A stretch of 64,000 bases of DNA, from positions 310,001-374,000 of the forward strand of contig CAVVAR010000010.1 in assembly GCA_963746315.1 (NCBI GenBank), written 5' to 3'. The DNA comes from Ga0077555 sp963746315. Lineage in GTDB: Bacteria; Pseudomonadota; Alphaproteobacteria; Rhizobiales; Hyphomicrobiaceae. The translations under genes and the position numbers were made by a program. Shown here piece by piece: positions 52,633 through 62,112 of the stretch (the first letter of the stretch is position 1; every line of letters begins with the position of its first letter). The notes under the pieces were generated by a model. That model was given only the letters and a program-made list of their open reading frames with translations, was not told the origin of the DNA and ran no database searches.

Positions 52633-53310
52633 CTACTTCTTGCCCGCCGGAGCTTTGGCCGCCGGAGCCGCTGCCTTGGCGTCGCCCGCCGCTGCAGCCG
52701 GAGCCGCACCTGCTTCGGCAGTTTCCTCCGTGTCGCCCTTGGCGGACGAGCCCGCGATCGTGGCGATCGTGAAGTCGCGACCCCGGATCGTCGGCGTCAC
52801 GCCCTCGGGCAGATTGACGGCCGAGATGTGAATCGATCGGCCGATCTCGAGCCCCTCGAGATCGATCTCGAACACCTCGGGAACCTTGTCGGCCGGTGCC
52901 CAGACCTCGACATCGCGGCGCACGACGTTGAGCACGCCGCCACGCTTCAGACCGGGCGACAGCAGGTCGTTGTAGAACCGCACCGGCACGCGCAGACGCA
53001 CCTGGTTGTCGGCGCCGATGCGCTGGAAATCGACGTGCAGCGGCACGTCGCGCACGGGATCCAGCTGCACGTCCCGCGGAATCGCCTTGGTCACGCGGCC
53101 GTTGAGCTCGATCTCGAACACGCTCGCCAGGAAACGGCCCCGCGCGATCGTCTTGCCGAGATCCTTGGCGTCGAGCGAGATCGTCTCCTGCTCGGCCGAA
53201 TCGCCGCCGTAGATGATGCCCGGCACCCGGCCTTCGCGCCTGACGGCCCGCGCTCCGCTCTTGCCGTTCGAGGGGCGTCCCTCGGCCTTGATGACCTGCG
53301 TCTCAGACAT
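52633..53310 (-). CDS. rplY: 50S ribosomal protein L25/general stress protein Ctc
   Basis: This 225-residue Ctc-type L25 comprises an N-terminal 5S-rRNA-binding L25 domain (AVRREGRVPGIIYGGDSAEQETISLDAKDLGKTI) and a C-terminal TL5-type beta domain (VNVVRRDVEVWAPADKVPEVFEIDLEGLEIGRSIHISAVNLPEGV-like region). An Ala/Lys-rich tail closes it. The start at 53310 (MSETQVIKAEG) has GGAG; longer starts are unlikely. It begins the rplY-pth-ychF group. Confidence 0.95.
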   Translation of the reverse strand: MSETQVIKAEGRPSNGKSGARAVRREGRVPGIIYGGDSAEQETISLDAKDLGKTIARGRFLASVFEIELNGRVTKAIPRDVQLDPVRDVPLHVDFQRIGADNQVRLRVPVRFYNDLLSPGLKRGGVLNVVRRDVEVWAPADKVPEVFEIDLEGLEIGRSIHISAVNLPEGVTPTIRGRDFTIATIAGSSAKGDTEETAEAGAAPAAAAGDAKAAAPAAKAPAGKK

Positions 53311-53636
53311 GATCTTACGTCTCCAAAACGACAAGGCCCCCGGCCGCGGTCTTCGCGCGGGGCCTTCGATTCTCGGGCAGGAGCAGGGCCCACTTCGCCC
53401 CGCCGCGCACACGCTGATAGCACGCGCGCGCAGCCACACGCCCTGTGTTCATGAGACGGCTCTTATATAGAGACCCGGCGCGCCGGGCAACGGCCTCTTT
53501 GCCTCGACGAGTGGGCTCGCGCGCCACGCCCGGCCGCAATCTGCGGTCGCAGCGGCAGCGATCTTCGGTTACGCCTTGTTAACCCGCCGAATCAAGCCGA
53601 TACGAGGACGGATCGACCAGCCGAGGCGCCCAATCC

Positions 53637-54398
53637 GTGCTCGAGATCGCCATTATCCTCGCCATGATCGCTGCGACGGTGGCCGCCGCCGCCTTCTATC
53701 TCGCCCCCCGGATCGCCGCGCCCGAGGTAGTCTACGCCGCCGAGCCCGATCGCCCCAAGGCCTTCGGCTATCGCATGGGGTGGCTCGCCATCCGCACCCG
53801 CGACACCGAGGGCGTCGTCGAGCGGCTGGGCCTCGTCGACCCCGTCACCGCCAACTGGAACAACGGCATCGGCACCGTCTATGACGAGGACCACGAGGAT
53901 AGCTCGGTCTTCGTCTCCCCGCCTGTCAACGGCTGGACCTTCGTCGTCGGCTTGGCGCTTCCGCAGCCGATCAGCAAGGCCTTCGTCGACAAGACCGTGC
54001 CGCTGATGCTCGACCTGGGCAGCCAGTTCATCGAGGTGCAGTACTACCTTGCCTATCCCGCTCTCGATGCCTTCGCCTGGGCCCGCGTCATCGACGGCAA
54101 GCTCGTCCGTGCCTACGCCATCAACGACGAGGGCGTGATCTGGAGCAAGAGCAAGCCCATGAAGGAGGAGAAGACGCTCGGCATCAAGCTCTACGAGGTG
54201 CGCGGCGTGAAGCGGAAGAAGAATGACGCCGCCGGAGAGCTGGTCCTCTATCCGACCGAGCAGCACATCATGAAGCTCGCCTCGAAGTGGAGCCTCGACC
54301 CGACCACCCTCGCCGACCTCGCCATCGGTCCCGCTCACGGCATCCTCGGCCACGCCCCCTCCCGCTGGCGCCCCGAGCGCCTCCGCAAGGCCGGGTGA
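53637..54398 (+). CDS. Membrane-anchored protein of unknown function
   Basis: This 253-residue protein starts with GTG and has one N-terminal helix (LEIAIILAMIAATVAAAAFYLAP). The soluble part contains FGYRMGWLAIRTRDTEGVVERLGLVDPVTANWNNGIGTVYDED, VFVSPPVNGWTFVVG and LAYPALDAFAWARVIDGKLVRAYAINDEGVIWSKSKPM. The pattern suggests a regular beta-rich or repeat fold, but I recognise no family. An ATG at 53664 would shorten the helix. It stands alone. Confidence 0.7.
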   Translation: MLEIAIILAMIAATVAAAAFYLAPRIAAPEVVYAAEPDRPKAFGYRMGWLAIRTRDTEGVVERLGLVDPVTANWNNGIGTVYDEDHEDSSVFVSPPVNGWTFVVGLALPQPISKAFVDKTVPLMLDLGSQFIEVQYYLAYPALDAFAWARVIDGKLVRAYAINDEGVIWSKSKPMKEEKTLGIKLYEVRGVKRKKNDAAGELVLYPTEQHIMKLASKWSLDPTTLADLAIGPAHGILGHAPSRWRPERLRKAG

Positions 54399-54427
54399 CG
54401 GGCCGACGCCCAGGCGCATCACTGGCG

Positions 54428-54916
54428 CTAAGGCACCGTCTTCACCAGTCCATCCGCTATCTGCGCGCCTTCGGAGAGGAACAGCCCGATCGCGGCTTGC
54501 GCGCTCGGTGTGCAGGCTTGGTAGGTACGCCCGAAGCTGCGGTAGCCGTTATTGAAGCTCCGCGTCAGCATGGCTTTGCGCAGCGCCGAGCCGCCATCAG
54601 CCGCCAGGATCTCGCGCATCTGGTCGCGCCACTGCTGGCCGTCGTTCTGCCCGCACAGCTCGCGCAGGTAATGCACCGCGCCCAGGATCTCGGATAGCCG
54701 CACCAGCTTGTCGTCGTACGGCTTGCTGTCGCCGGGCTTGAGAGTGCCCGCGGCGTTGGGGGGAGATGCCGTCTCAGCCCGCACACTTGCCGCGCCCTGG
54801 GCCGCGGCCGACGGCGCGAAGGCACTCACCGCAAGGAGAGCAGCCACGGCGAAGCCGGGCCCGACGAGACCCCGCCATCCGCCATTCGCTTGATGCAGGT
54901 CGCTCGGCAACCGCAT
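54428..54916 (-). CDS. TIGR02301 family exported protein
   Basis: This 162-residue protein has a hydrophobic N-terminal segment ending in SAAAQG, consistent with export. The core (PYDDKLVRLSEILGAVHYLRELCGQNDGQQWRDQMREIL, SFNNGYRSFGRTYQACTPSAQAAIGLFLSEGAQIA) matches the alphaproteobacterial TIGR02301 family of unknown function. The start at 54916 has GGGAG; a start at 55006 would overlap the Nudix gene. Confidence 0.85.
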   Translation of the reverse strand: MRLPSDLHQANGGWRGLVGPGFAVAALLAVSAFAPSAAAQGAASVRAETASPPNAAGTLKPGDSKPYDDKLVRLSEILGAVHYLRELCGQNDGQQWRDQMREILAADGGSALRKAMLTRSFNNGYRSFGRTYQACTPSAQAAIGLFLSEGAQIADGLVKTVP

Positions 54917-54992
54917 GTCCGACCGCTCCCTCGGCGTCACGACCTCGGCGACCATGCACGGATTCGTGGCCGTCCCATGATCGATATGTGCC

Positions 54993-55442
54993 TCAACGCT
55001 CCGCATCGAGCCGTTGTTTCGCCCGCCGGATGATCGCCTCGGCCCCGTCCGTCAGCGGCACCGACCCGAGTGCATCGAGCGCCACGAAGCGCGTCGCTCG
55101 GCAGTCGCTCGCCGGCACCGGCTCGCCGCTCCGCCAGACGCCGTAGTGCACCGCGATCACATAATGCCAGGACACCTCGCCCCCCGCGGCCTCGCGCCGG
55201 ATCACCTCGTGGAGATCGACCAACCCCAGGATCTCCGCCACGACGCCCGTCTCCTCGGCCACCTCGCGCTGCGCCGCGTCGGCAACCCGCTCGCCCGGCT
55301 CCACATGCCCGCCCGGCAGGCTCCACATCCCCGCGAGTGCCCCTTTGCCGCGCTCGCCCAGCAGCACCGATCCGGCCCTGAAGATAGCGGCACTCGCACC
55401 CAGGCGCGGCCAGTACGGCCGCTGCTCTACCGTCGTCGCCAT
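54993..55442 (-). CDS. Nudix hydrolase
   Basis: The protein has 149 residues. The Nudix box is complete: G45-x5-E51-x7-R59-E60-x2-E63-E64-x-G66 in GGHVEPGERVADAAQREVAEETGV. It is expected to hydrolyse nucleoside diphosphate derivatives with Mg2+. The start at 55442 (MATTVEQ) has GGGAGG. It lies 77 bp upstream of the TIGR02301 gene on the same strand and is divergent from the SRAP gene. Confidence 0.93.
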   Translation of the reverse strand: MATTVEQRPYWPRLGASAAIFRAGSVLLGERGKGALAGMWSLPGGHVEPGERVADAAQREVAEETGVVAEILGLVDLHEVIRREAAGGEVSWHYVIAVHYGVWRSGEPVPASDCRATRFVALDALGSVPLTDGAEAIIRRAKQRLDAER

Positions 55443-55569
55443 CTCGCCCTCCCCCAATTCCAGACTTTGCCCGCTGACACCCACAGGTCATCTGTCACGA
55501 ACCGTTGTCAGGTCGTCAACCCGGCCACCTCGTCCTATGATGCCCAGCCATCGAGGAGCGACCTGTTGC

Positions 55570-56250
55570 ATGTGCTCGCGCTATAACCTGACATCCCCTG
55601 CCGAGGCCGTCCGGACCTATTTCGCACTGGCCGACAGCGACACGTTCCCGCCCCGCTACAATATCGCACCGACCCAGCCCGTCGCGATCGTCCGCCTGTC
55701 ACCGGCCCGCACGCGCGAGCTTCGCCTCGTCCGCTGGGGCCTGATCCCCGGCTGGGTCAAGGACCCGCGCGAGTTCGGCCTGATCGTCAATGCCCGCGTC
55801 GAGACGGCAACCGAGAAGCCCTCTTTCCGCGGCGCCCTCCGCCATCGCCGCTGCCTGGTCCCGGCCAACGGCTTCTACGAATGGACCGGCCCCGCCCGCG
55901 CCCGCGTGCCGTACCTATTCCGTCCCCGCACGGGCAGCCTGATGGCCTTCGGGGCGCTGGCGGAGCATTGGCTCGGCGCCGAAGGCAGCGAGCTCGAGAC
56001 CATGGCGATCCTCACCGTGCCGGCCGATGCCACCGTCGCCCCGTTCCACGACCGGATGCCCTTGATCGTGGCGCCAGACGACTTCGACCGCTGGCTGGAT
56101 TGCCGCTCCGGCGAGACCGGCTCGATTGCCGACCTTCTCGCGCCGGCCATCGATACCGACCTCGCGTGCGTCGAGGTAAGCCCCGAGCTGAACCGCGCCG
56201 GCCGCGAAGGCCCGGACCTCCTCGTGCCACCCCGTACGCGCCTGATCTGA
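55570..56250 (+). CDS. SOS response-associated peptidase (SRAP/HMCES/YedK)
   Basis: This 226-residue protein of the SRAP family has Cys2 (MCSRYNLTS) as the expected residue for the thiazolidine crosslink with abasic DNA, after removal of Met1. Other motifs are YNIAPTQPVAIVR, RWGLIPGWVKD, NARVETATEKPSFRGALRHRRCLVPANGFYEW and TVAPFHDRMPLIV. It protects abasic sites in single-stranded DNA. The ATG at 55570 fixes Cys2; longer starts are wrong for this reason. No SOS box is seen. Confidence 0.94.
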   Translation: MCSRYNLTSPAEAVRTYFALADSDTFPPRYNIAPTQPVAIVRLSPARTRELRLVRWGLIPGWVKDPREFGLIVNARVETATEKPSFRGALRHRRCLVPANGFYEWTGPARARVPYLFRPRTGSLMAFGALAEHWLGAEGSELETMAILTVPADATVAPFHDRMPLIVAPDDFDRWLDCRSGETGSIADLLAPAIDTDLACVEVSPELNRAGREGPDLLVPPRTRLI

Positions 56251-56575
56251 GCCCGCCCGCAGGACCACGTCGAAGACCGCAACTCTTTGTCACAGAGCAG
56301 CTATCCTCGTCTCAGGTCTCGAAAAGGTCGTATGAAGCGGCTATTGTGCCACAGTTCCTATCGAAAATCGAAGGCCGGAGGGGCAACGGCACAGGCTTTA
56401 ACGCCACGGGAACTGAGACGCGACGACGGTTTGCCGGCGATCTATTCCGGCTGCTGACGGAAGTACGTGAGGCGGGCTGGGGAATCGGGACGGTTGCACA
56501 AGCCACGGGCAGGCGGGTGCCATCGAGGGATTTTCAACGCACCGGCAAGACCGGCGCGCCGAGGAGTCGACGACG
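56251..56575. other. Intergenic, upstream of the coiled-coil protein
   Basis: This 325-bp stretch has no convincing ORF. It presumably holds the promoter of the gene at 56576; no clear -35/-10 pair can be picked out. Confidence 0.45.
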
Positions 56576-59011
56576 ATGCAGTACAAGGGTGAGGATATGG
56601 ACCTGCGCGTGCCCCACGGCCGGGCCCCGCGCGAGATCTACACACCGGACTACGAGCCGGCCACCAGCAACGGCCGCTGGTCTCGCAGCCAATCGTTCAC
56701 GGTCGCCAATGGCGAGCCGCTTTGGGTCGACGAGGTTCTTCTCGCCTGCTGCAACTACGCCTTCGACGTGGCGCAGGCGAATGGCGCCGCCGAGGTCGAC
56801 CTCGAGCATCTCGTCAATGCGCTGACCCGCGTCGACACCGCCGCTCGCACATTGGAAAGCCGCGGCGTCCGCGAAGGCCACCTCCGCCGCGAGAGTGCCG
56901 CCCTGATCGCCAGCGAGATTCCCGCGGCAAATGCCGGCGACGCGGTCGCACCCCGCCGCTCCGGCGATCTCGAGGACGTGCTCCGCCGCGCCTCCGAGGT
57001 CGCCCATCGCCGCGGATCACCGGCCAGCGTCGACGACGCCCTCTGGGTCCTCCTGCACTACAATCGCGACCTGCCGGTGGTGCAGTTGCTCCGCCGCCTC
57101 ACGCCGGACTGGCAGCGCTCCGACTGGGTGCGCATCCGCGAGCCACAGATGCCGGAGCCGACTTCCCGGCCCGTCGCCGTCCAGCTCGTCGCCAACGAAG
57201 GCATCCATACCCGCATCGTCAGCATGGAGGACAGCCTCCGCCTGATGCAGTCCGAGTTCGCCGCCGAGCGAAAGCTGCTGATGGACCTCGTTCGCGACAT
57301 CCAGCGCGACGTCGTCGCCCAGCGTGGTGACGGCGCCGCCTTCCGCGGCGATCTCGGCCAGCGCCTCGAAGGACTCGAGCGGGCTGTCGCCCTGCGCTCA
57401 GACAATGGACGCACTCAGGCCCTTCTCGCCGAGCGCATCGCACACCTCGAGCAGGCCGTCCAAGGCGGCCTCGGCGAGGCGCTTCGCGGCACGCGCGAGG
57501 TCGGCCAGCGCCTCGGTGCGCTCGAGGCATCGCTGTCCGACGCCAAGAGCCTGCCCGGCGCGGCGCCGCTGCTCGATCGGATGGGCGCCCTCGAGAAAGC
57601 CGTGCACGGCGGGCTCGGCGAAGGCGCCCGCAACTGGGCCAACCTCGGCCAGCGCATGTCGCAACTCGAGAGGACGATCGCCGAGCGACGCGAGACCGTC
57701 TCGCTCGAGCCCGTCGTCGAGCGGATCGCCAGCCTCGAGAGCGCCGTACAAGCCAGCCTCTCCGAGGGGGCCCGGGTCTCCGGCCACATCGGCCAGCGCC
57801 TCACCGCGTTCGAGACCTCGCTTACCGAGGCTGGTACCACCCACGTCGTCGAATTGCTGCAGCCCCGGCTGACCGCGATCGAGCAACGCCTGGAGGAGGC
57901 CGGCAAAGAGAGCCAGCGCCGCCAGGGCGAGATGACCATGCACCTGCAGGAGGTCGGCAGGCTCGTCGAGACGAGCCGGAGCGAGGCCGTACGCATCCGC
58001 GGCGACATGGCCGACCGGCTGTCCTCCATCGAGACCTACCTCGCCGAGGCGCCACTCCCGACCCAGGTCTCCGCCGCTCCGGACGTTCGCGAGCTCTCCG
58101 AGCGCCTGGGCGGCCTAGAGCGGGCGGTCCGCGCCGGCTTCGGCGACGCCGCGGCGACCATCAGCCAGATCGCCGAGCGCCTGGTGATGGTCGAGCGCGC
58201 TGTCCAGGACCGGCCCCGCGAGGATGGCAGCGAGACCATGCTCATCATCGAGGACCGGCTGTCGGCCCTCGACCGCATGCTCGAGTCGCGCGGCCAGCAG
58301 ACGCTTGCCGCCACGACCGAGGCCGTCGAGCGGCTACGCGCGCTCGAGCAACGTCCGGTGCCCGAGCAACAGATCGCCCTTGATACCACGGCGCTGGTTG
58401 GCCCGCTCGAGCAGCGCCTCGTCTCTCTCGAGGGCGCGAGCCTCAACCGGGTCGAGTCCCTGCAGACCACCATCACCACGCTCGCCAACCGTATCGACCA
58501 GCTCGATGAGCGCATCCGCGCCGATGCCCAGGTGACCGAGGAAGCATTGCGCGGTCGCGATCAGGACTTCGATTTCATCTATAACGAGATCAAGCAGGTC
58601 GCCCAGAGCCAGGCCACGCTGAATTCCGCCGTCAGCGACTGGCGAACCGAAAGCCAGGAGCACTTCGGCGCCATCGCCGGCCGCCTCGACAAGCTCGGTC
58701 AGTCGGCGATCACAGCGTCCGTGGATACTATGTCGGCCCCGGCTGCCCAATCGTTCGACCTCCCCGCCGCCATCAAGCCGAAGGACGGCGTCGACATCGT
58801 CATCAATGGTGCGGGCCACCAGAACGGCGCGGCGCGCAGCAGTGTCAGCGCCGACGACTACGCCCTGACGGAAGAGCCCGGTCGCGGCTTCTGGTACTGG
58901 CTGTTCGGCACCCCGAGCGTGTCCGCCGCCAACCGAGACAGCAGTCTCCAGGTCGACCGCATGCGCCAGAACATCCGTGACGCGCGCGAGAAGCGCCGCA
59001 CGCAGGCCTGA
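56576..59011 (+). CDS. Clp_N-like domain plus long coiled-coil repeat protein
   Basis: The protein has 811 residues. Residues about 45-165 resemble a double Clp repeat (LEHLVNALTRVDTAARTLESRGV and DALWVLLHYNRDLPVVQLLRR) without ATPase motifs. Residues about 200-640 form repeating coiled-coil units of about 60 residues (GQRLxxLExAV, then GLGEGAR). The C-terminus ends in GFWYWLFGTPSV, possibly a membrane-touching segment. I recall similar proteins in Bradyrhizobium-type bacteria, but no function is known. A cell-envelope or cytoskeletal scaffold is a guess. GAGGAG precedes the ATG by about 11 bp. Confidence 0.8.
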   Translation: MQYKGEDMDLRVPHGRAPREIYTPDYEPATSNGRWSRSQSFTVANGEPLWVDEVLLACCNYAFDVAQANGAAEVDLEHLVNALTRVDTAARTLESRGVREGHLRRESAALIASEIPAANAGDAVAPRRSGDLEDVLRRASEVAHRRGSPASVDDALWVLLHYNRDLPVVQLLRRLTPDWQRSDWVRIREPQMPEPTSRPVAVQLVANEGIHTRIVSMEDSLRLMQSEFAAERKLLMDLVRDIQRDVVAQRGDGAAFRGDLGQRLEGLERAVALRSDNGRTQALLAERIAHLEQAVQGGLGEALRGTREVGQRLGALEASLSDAKSLPGAAPLLDRMGALEKAVHGGLGEGARNWANLGQRMSQLERTIAERRETVSLEPVVERIASLESAVQASLSEGARVSGHIGQRLTAFETSLTEAGTTHVVELLQPRLTAIEQRLEEAGKESQRRQGEMTMHLQEVGRLVETSRSEAVRIRGDMADRLSSIETYLAEAPLPTQVSAAPDVRELSERLGGLERAVRAGFGDAAATISQIAERLVMVERAVQDRPREDGSETMLIIEDRLSALDRMLESRGQQTLAATTEAVERLRALEQRPVPEQQIALDTTALVGPLEQRLVSLEGASLNRVESLQTTITTLANRIDQLDERIRADAQVTEEALRGRDQDFDFIYNEIKQVAQSQATLNSAVSDWRTESQEHFGAIAGRLDKLGQSAITASVDTMSAPAAQSFDLPAAIKPKDGVDIVINGAGHQNGAARSSVSADDYALTEEPGRGFWYWLFGTPSVSAANRDSSLQVDRMRQNIRDAREKRRTQA

Positions 59012-59020
59012 GGTGACCCA

Positions 59021-59057
59021 GCGCCGCCGGACAGTCCCTCGCGGGGTCCGGCGGCGC
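59021..59057. terminator. Strong hairpin between convergent genes
   Basis: GCGCCGCCGGAC and GTCCGGCGGCGC form a 12-bp perfect stem between the coiled-coil gene stop (59011) and the alcohol dehydrogenase stop (59076). It could terminate both. There is no T-run on either side. Confidence 0.55.
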
Positions 59058-59075
59058 GGGCAACGCAACGTGCGC

Positions 59076-60203
59076 TCAGTCGAACAGGATCACCTGACGC
59101 ACGACCGACGCATCGGCGAGGCGGTCGAAGCCCTCGTTGACTTCGTCGAGTGCGATGCGCGCCGAAAGCAGGCGATCCACCGGCAACTTGCGATCCTTGT
59201 AGAGGCCGATGTACCGCGGCACGTCCCGCGCGATGACGCAGCCGCCCATGTAGCTGCCGAGCACCTGCCGCCCATCCTGCACCATCTGGTAGTGCGGCAA
59301 GGTGAGCTGTGCTGCTGCCGGTGACAGTCCCGCCGAAACCGTCTTTCCACCTCGCACCGTGATCTTGTAGGCGAGCTCCATCGCCTTGATCGTGCCGGCC
59401 ATCTCGAAGGCCGCGTCGACACCCCCGTCGGTCGCCTTGACGATCTGCTCGACGCAATCGGCCTCCCGCGCATTGAACGTGTCCGTCGCCCCGAGCTGCC
59501 GCGCCAACGCCAGCTTGTCGTCATGCACGTCGACCGCGATGATCCGACCCGCTCCCGCGACGATGGCTCCGAGCAGGCACGACAGTCCGACACCGCCGAG
59601 CCCGACCACCGCGACCACGTCGCCGGCCTTGGTCTCTGCCGTATTCACCGCCGCGCCGACCCCGGTGACCACGGCGCAGCCGAACAGCGCCGCGTCGGCG
59701 AATGGAACGTCCTTGGGGATTCTTTGCACCGAGTTGCGCGGCACCACGGCCTGCTCCGCGAAACACGACAGGCCCGCATAGTGCGCCACCTCCTTGCCGC
59801 CCAGCCGCAACCGCCGGCCACCCGTTGCAAGATCGCCCTTCTGCTTGGCCGCATTGAACGTGGTGCACAGATTTGGGCGCCCGCTGACGCATTGCCGGCA
59901 TGCTCCGCAGCTCGGCGCGAAGATGAAGACCACATGGTCGCCAACGGCGAGATCCGTAACGCCCTCGCCCAGCGCCGCGATCTCGCCGGCCCCTTCGTGC
60001 CCGATCACAGTCGGCAGCGGCCGCGGCCGCGCCCCCTCGATGGTCGAGAGATCCGAATGGCAGAGACCAGCGGCTCGCACCTTGACGAGCACCTCCCCCG
60101 CCCGCGGCCCTTCCAGATCCAGCGTCTCGATCCTGAGCGGCCGGCTCTTGGCATAAGGGCGAGGCAGGCCCTGCTCGTAGAGAACGGCACCTTTCACTTG
60201 CAT
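59076..60203 (-). CDS. Zinc-dependent alcohol dehydrogenase
   Basis: This 375-residue medium-chain dehydrogenase has GLCHSDLSTIEG (catalytic Cys), VIGHEGAGEI (His, Glu), four structural cysteines in CGACRQCVSGRPNLC, and NAD site VVAVVGLGGVGLSCLLGAIVAGAGRIIAVDV. The layout is that of group III ADHs used for alcohol or formaldehyde-type substrates. The ATG at 60203 has GGAG. No pathway neighbour is evident. Confidence 0.94.
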   Translation of the reverse strand: MQVKGAVLYEQGLPRPYAKSRPLRIETLDLEGPRAGEVLVKVRAAGLCHSDLSTIEGARPRPLPTVIGHEGAGEIAALGEGVTDLAVGDHVVFIFAPSCGACRQCVSGRPNLCTTFNAAKQKGDLATGGRRLRLGGKEVAHYAGLSCFAEQAVVPRNSVQRIPKDVPFADAALFGCAVVTGVGAAVNTAETKAGDVVAVVGLGGVGLSCLLGAIVAGAGRIIAVDVHDDKLALARQLGATDTFNAREADCVEQIVKATDGGVDAAFEMAGTIKAMELAYKITVRGGKTVSAGLSPAAAQLTLPHYQMVQDGRQVLGSYMGGCVIARDVPRYIGLYKDRKLPVDRLLSARIALDEVNEGFDRLADASVVRQVILFD

Positions 60204-60381
60204 CGAGTGCTCCAGCTTATTTTGCGGCAATGTTCGGTTCGGGCCGCACTATATCGCCCATTCGCTCACGGGCCAGCGCCCCCAGGCGAATGCCCTTGTG
60301 AAGTTTTAAGTTGCCTCTCCACCTCAAACCGGCAAAATGCGCGCGCCTGCAAAATGGGCTTCAATGACAGGGAGTTGCATC

Positions 60382-60648
60382 ATGAGCTTGAAGCAAACGA
60401 CCGCCATCGCGACCGCTACCGTCCTCGCCGCCACTCTGTCCGCCGTCTCGGCTTCGGCCCGCGACGTCGTCACGCGTGACGACGGCGTCACCCATGTCGA
60501 CGCTCCCACCACCCGCGTCCGCGTCGACGAGTACACCGGCGACACACGTGTCGAGGTGCGCGCTCCGGCAACACGGGTCGATGTGGACACCGAGCGCCGT
60601 CACGTGCGCATCCGCGTCCCGTATTTCAACGGCGACATTCGCTGGTGA
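60382..60648 (+). CDS. Small exported protein with TRV repeats
   Basis: This 88-residue protein has a signal peptide (MSLKQTTAIATATVLAATLSAVSASA) and a mature domain of about 60 residues with APTTRVRVDEYTGDTRVEVRAPATRVDVDTERRHVRIRVPYFNGDIRW. The repeated TRV-x-VD units look like beta strands in a small barrel or sheet. I recognise no named family. GGGAG precedes the ATG by eight bases. Confidence 0.75.
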   Translation: MSLKQTTAIATATVLAATLSAVSASARDVVTRDDGVTHVDAPTTRVRVDEYTGDTRVEVRAPATRVDVDTERRHVRIRVPYFNGDIRW

Positions 60649-60747
60649 TCCCGACGGCCCGTGCACCGGCTAACGGTGGACGACGGACCAATAAAGTGCG
60701 TTTCTCTTGCTCACTCGTCTAATCGCCGACCAGTGAGCTGACCGCGC

Positions 60748-61971
60748 ATGACCACGTCGTCCATCGAGCCACAACCGCGCGCGGGCCTCCCGCTGTGGGC
60801 CGTCATCGCCGCTGCCGGGCTCATCGTCGGCACCACGGCGGGACTCCGCCAGGTCGTAGGGCTCTACTTGCCGCCGGTGACGAAGAGCCTCGGCATCGGC
60901 GTCGAGCCGTTCTCGACCTCGATGGCCTTCGCCAATCTCTTGTGGGGCATCGGCGGTGTCGTCGCAGGCGCCGTCGCGGACCGCTATGGAGCTGGGCGCG
61001 TCACCTTCCTCGGCGTCGCCCTGATCATTGCCGGCTACTACATGCTGTACGCGGCCCAGACCGGGCCAGACCTGATGTGGAGCGGCCTTTCGCTCGGTTT
61101 GGGCGTCGGCGCCTGCGGTATCTCGGTCATGGTGGGCGTCGTCGGCCGGGCCGCACCGCCGGCCCGAAGAACGGCCGCCATCGCCGCCCTGGGGATGGCC
61201 AACGGCATCGGCAATTTCATCGCCTTCCCGTATACGCACCTGCTCATGGAGTTGCTGGGCTGGCGCGGCAGCATCGTTGCTGTTATCGCGACGCTCGGCC
61301 TCTTGCTTCCGTGTGTCTGGCTGGTCAGCGGCAAGCCTCGGCCGATGGCTGGCATTAAGCCGCAAGCCTTTGGTGAGGCCTTTCGCGAGGCGTTTCGCCT
61401 GCCGAGCTACTGGCTGCTCGTAGTAGGCTACTCCGTCTGTGGCTTCCACGTCGCCTTCTATTCGGTCCACCTGCCGGCTTACGTCGCCTCGCTGGGACTG
61501 CCGTCCTCCGTCGCCGTCTGGGCGCTGACCTCCGTCGGCATTGCCAACATCATCGGCACCTACATCGCCGGACAGTCGAGCCGCTACATCGAGAAGCGAC
61601 TGGCGCTCACCATCATCTATGTGGCCCGCTGCTTCGTCTTTCTGGGCCTGCTCTACCTGCCGCCAGACGGCCCCACCATCATCGTCCTCTCGTCGATTCT
61701 CGGGCTGTTCTGGCTTGCGACGATCCCGCTCACGAGCGGCCTCGTCGCGACCTTCTTCGGCACTGCCTGGCTCTCCATGCTGTTCGGCTTCGTCCTGCTC
61801 TCCCACCAGACGGGCTCGTTTATGGGCGTCTGGCTGGCCGGCGTCCTCTTCGACGCGACCAGGTCGTACGATACCATGTGGTGGATCTCGATCGCCCTCA
61901 GCCTCATCGCAGCGCTGCTGCACTGGCCTATTCGCGAGCGCCCCGTAGCCCGCATCGCCGTCGAGGCGTGA
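60748..61971 (+). CDS. MFS transporter
   Basis: This 407-residue protein has 12 helices in two halves. LLWGIGGVVAGAVADRYGAGRVTFLGVALIIAGYYML is the conserved loop 2-3 region and GFHVAFYSVHLPAYVASLG lies in the second half. The pattern resembles monocarboxylate/oxalate-type MFS carriers. The substrate is unknown. It precedes tRNA-Gln on the opposite strand. Confidence 0.9.
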   Translation: MTTSSIEPQPRAGLPLWAVIAAAGLIVGTTAGLRQVVGLYLPPVTKSLGIGVEPFSTSMAFANLLWGIGGVVAGAVADRYGAGRVTFLGVALIIAGYYMLYAAQTGPDLMWSGLSLGLGVGACGISVMVGVVGRAAPPARRTAAIAALGMANGIGNFIAFPYTHLLMELLGWRGSIVAVIATLGLLLPCVWLVSGKPRPMAGIKPQAFGEAFREAFRLPSYWLLVVGYSVCGFHVAFYSVHLPAYVASLGLPSSVAVWALTSVGIANIIGTYIAGQSSRYIEKRLALTIIYVARCFVFLGLLYLPPDGPTIIVLSSILGLFWLATIPLTSGLVATFFGTAWLSMLFGFVLLSHQTGSFMGVWLAGVLFDATRSYDTMWWISIALSLIAALLHWPIRERPVARIAVEA

Positions 61972-62037
61972 GGCGGTCGCGCCTCCGTCATGGCGGCATC
62001 TCGGGCACGGACGGGGTGCCAGTGGCTGGGGCGGCAA

Positions 62038-62112
62038 TGGCTGGGGCGGGAGGGTTCGAACCTCCGCATGGCGGAATCAAAGTCCGCTGCCTTACCACTT
62101 GGCTACGCCCCA
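62038..62112 (-). tRNA. tRNA-Gln (TTG)
   Basis: The minus strand shows acceptor TGGGGCG/CGCCCCA, D-arm TAGCCAAGTGGTAAGGCA, anticodon stem GCGGA/TCCGC with loop CTTTGAT (anticodon TTG), T-arm GAGGTTCGAACCCTC and encoded CCA. Length is 75 bases. Confidence 0.97.
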
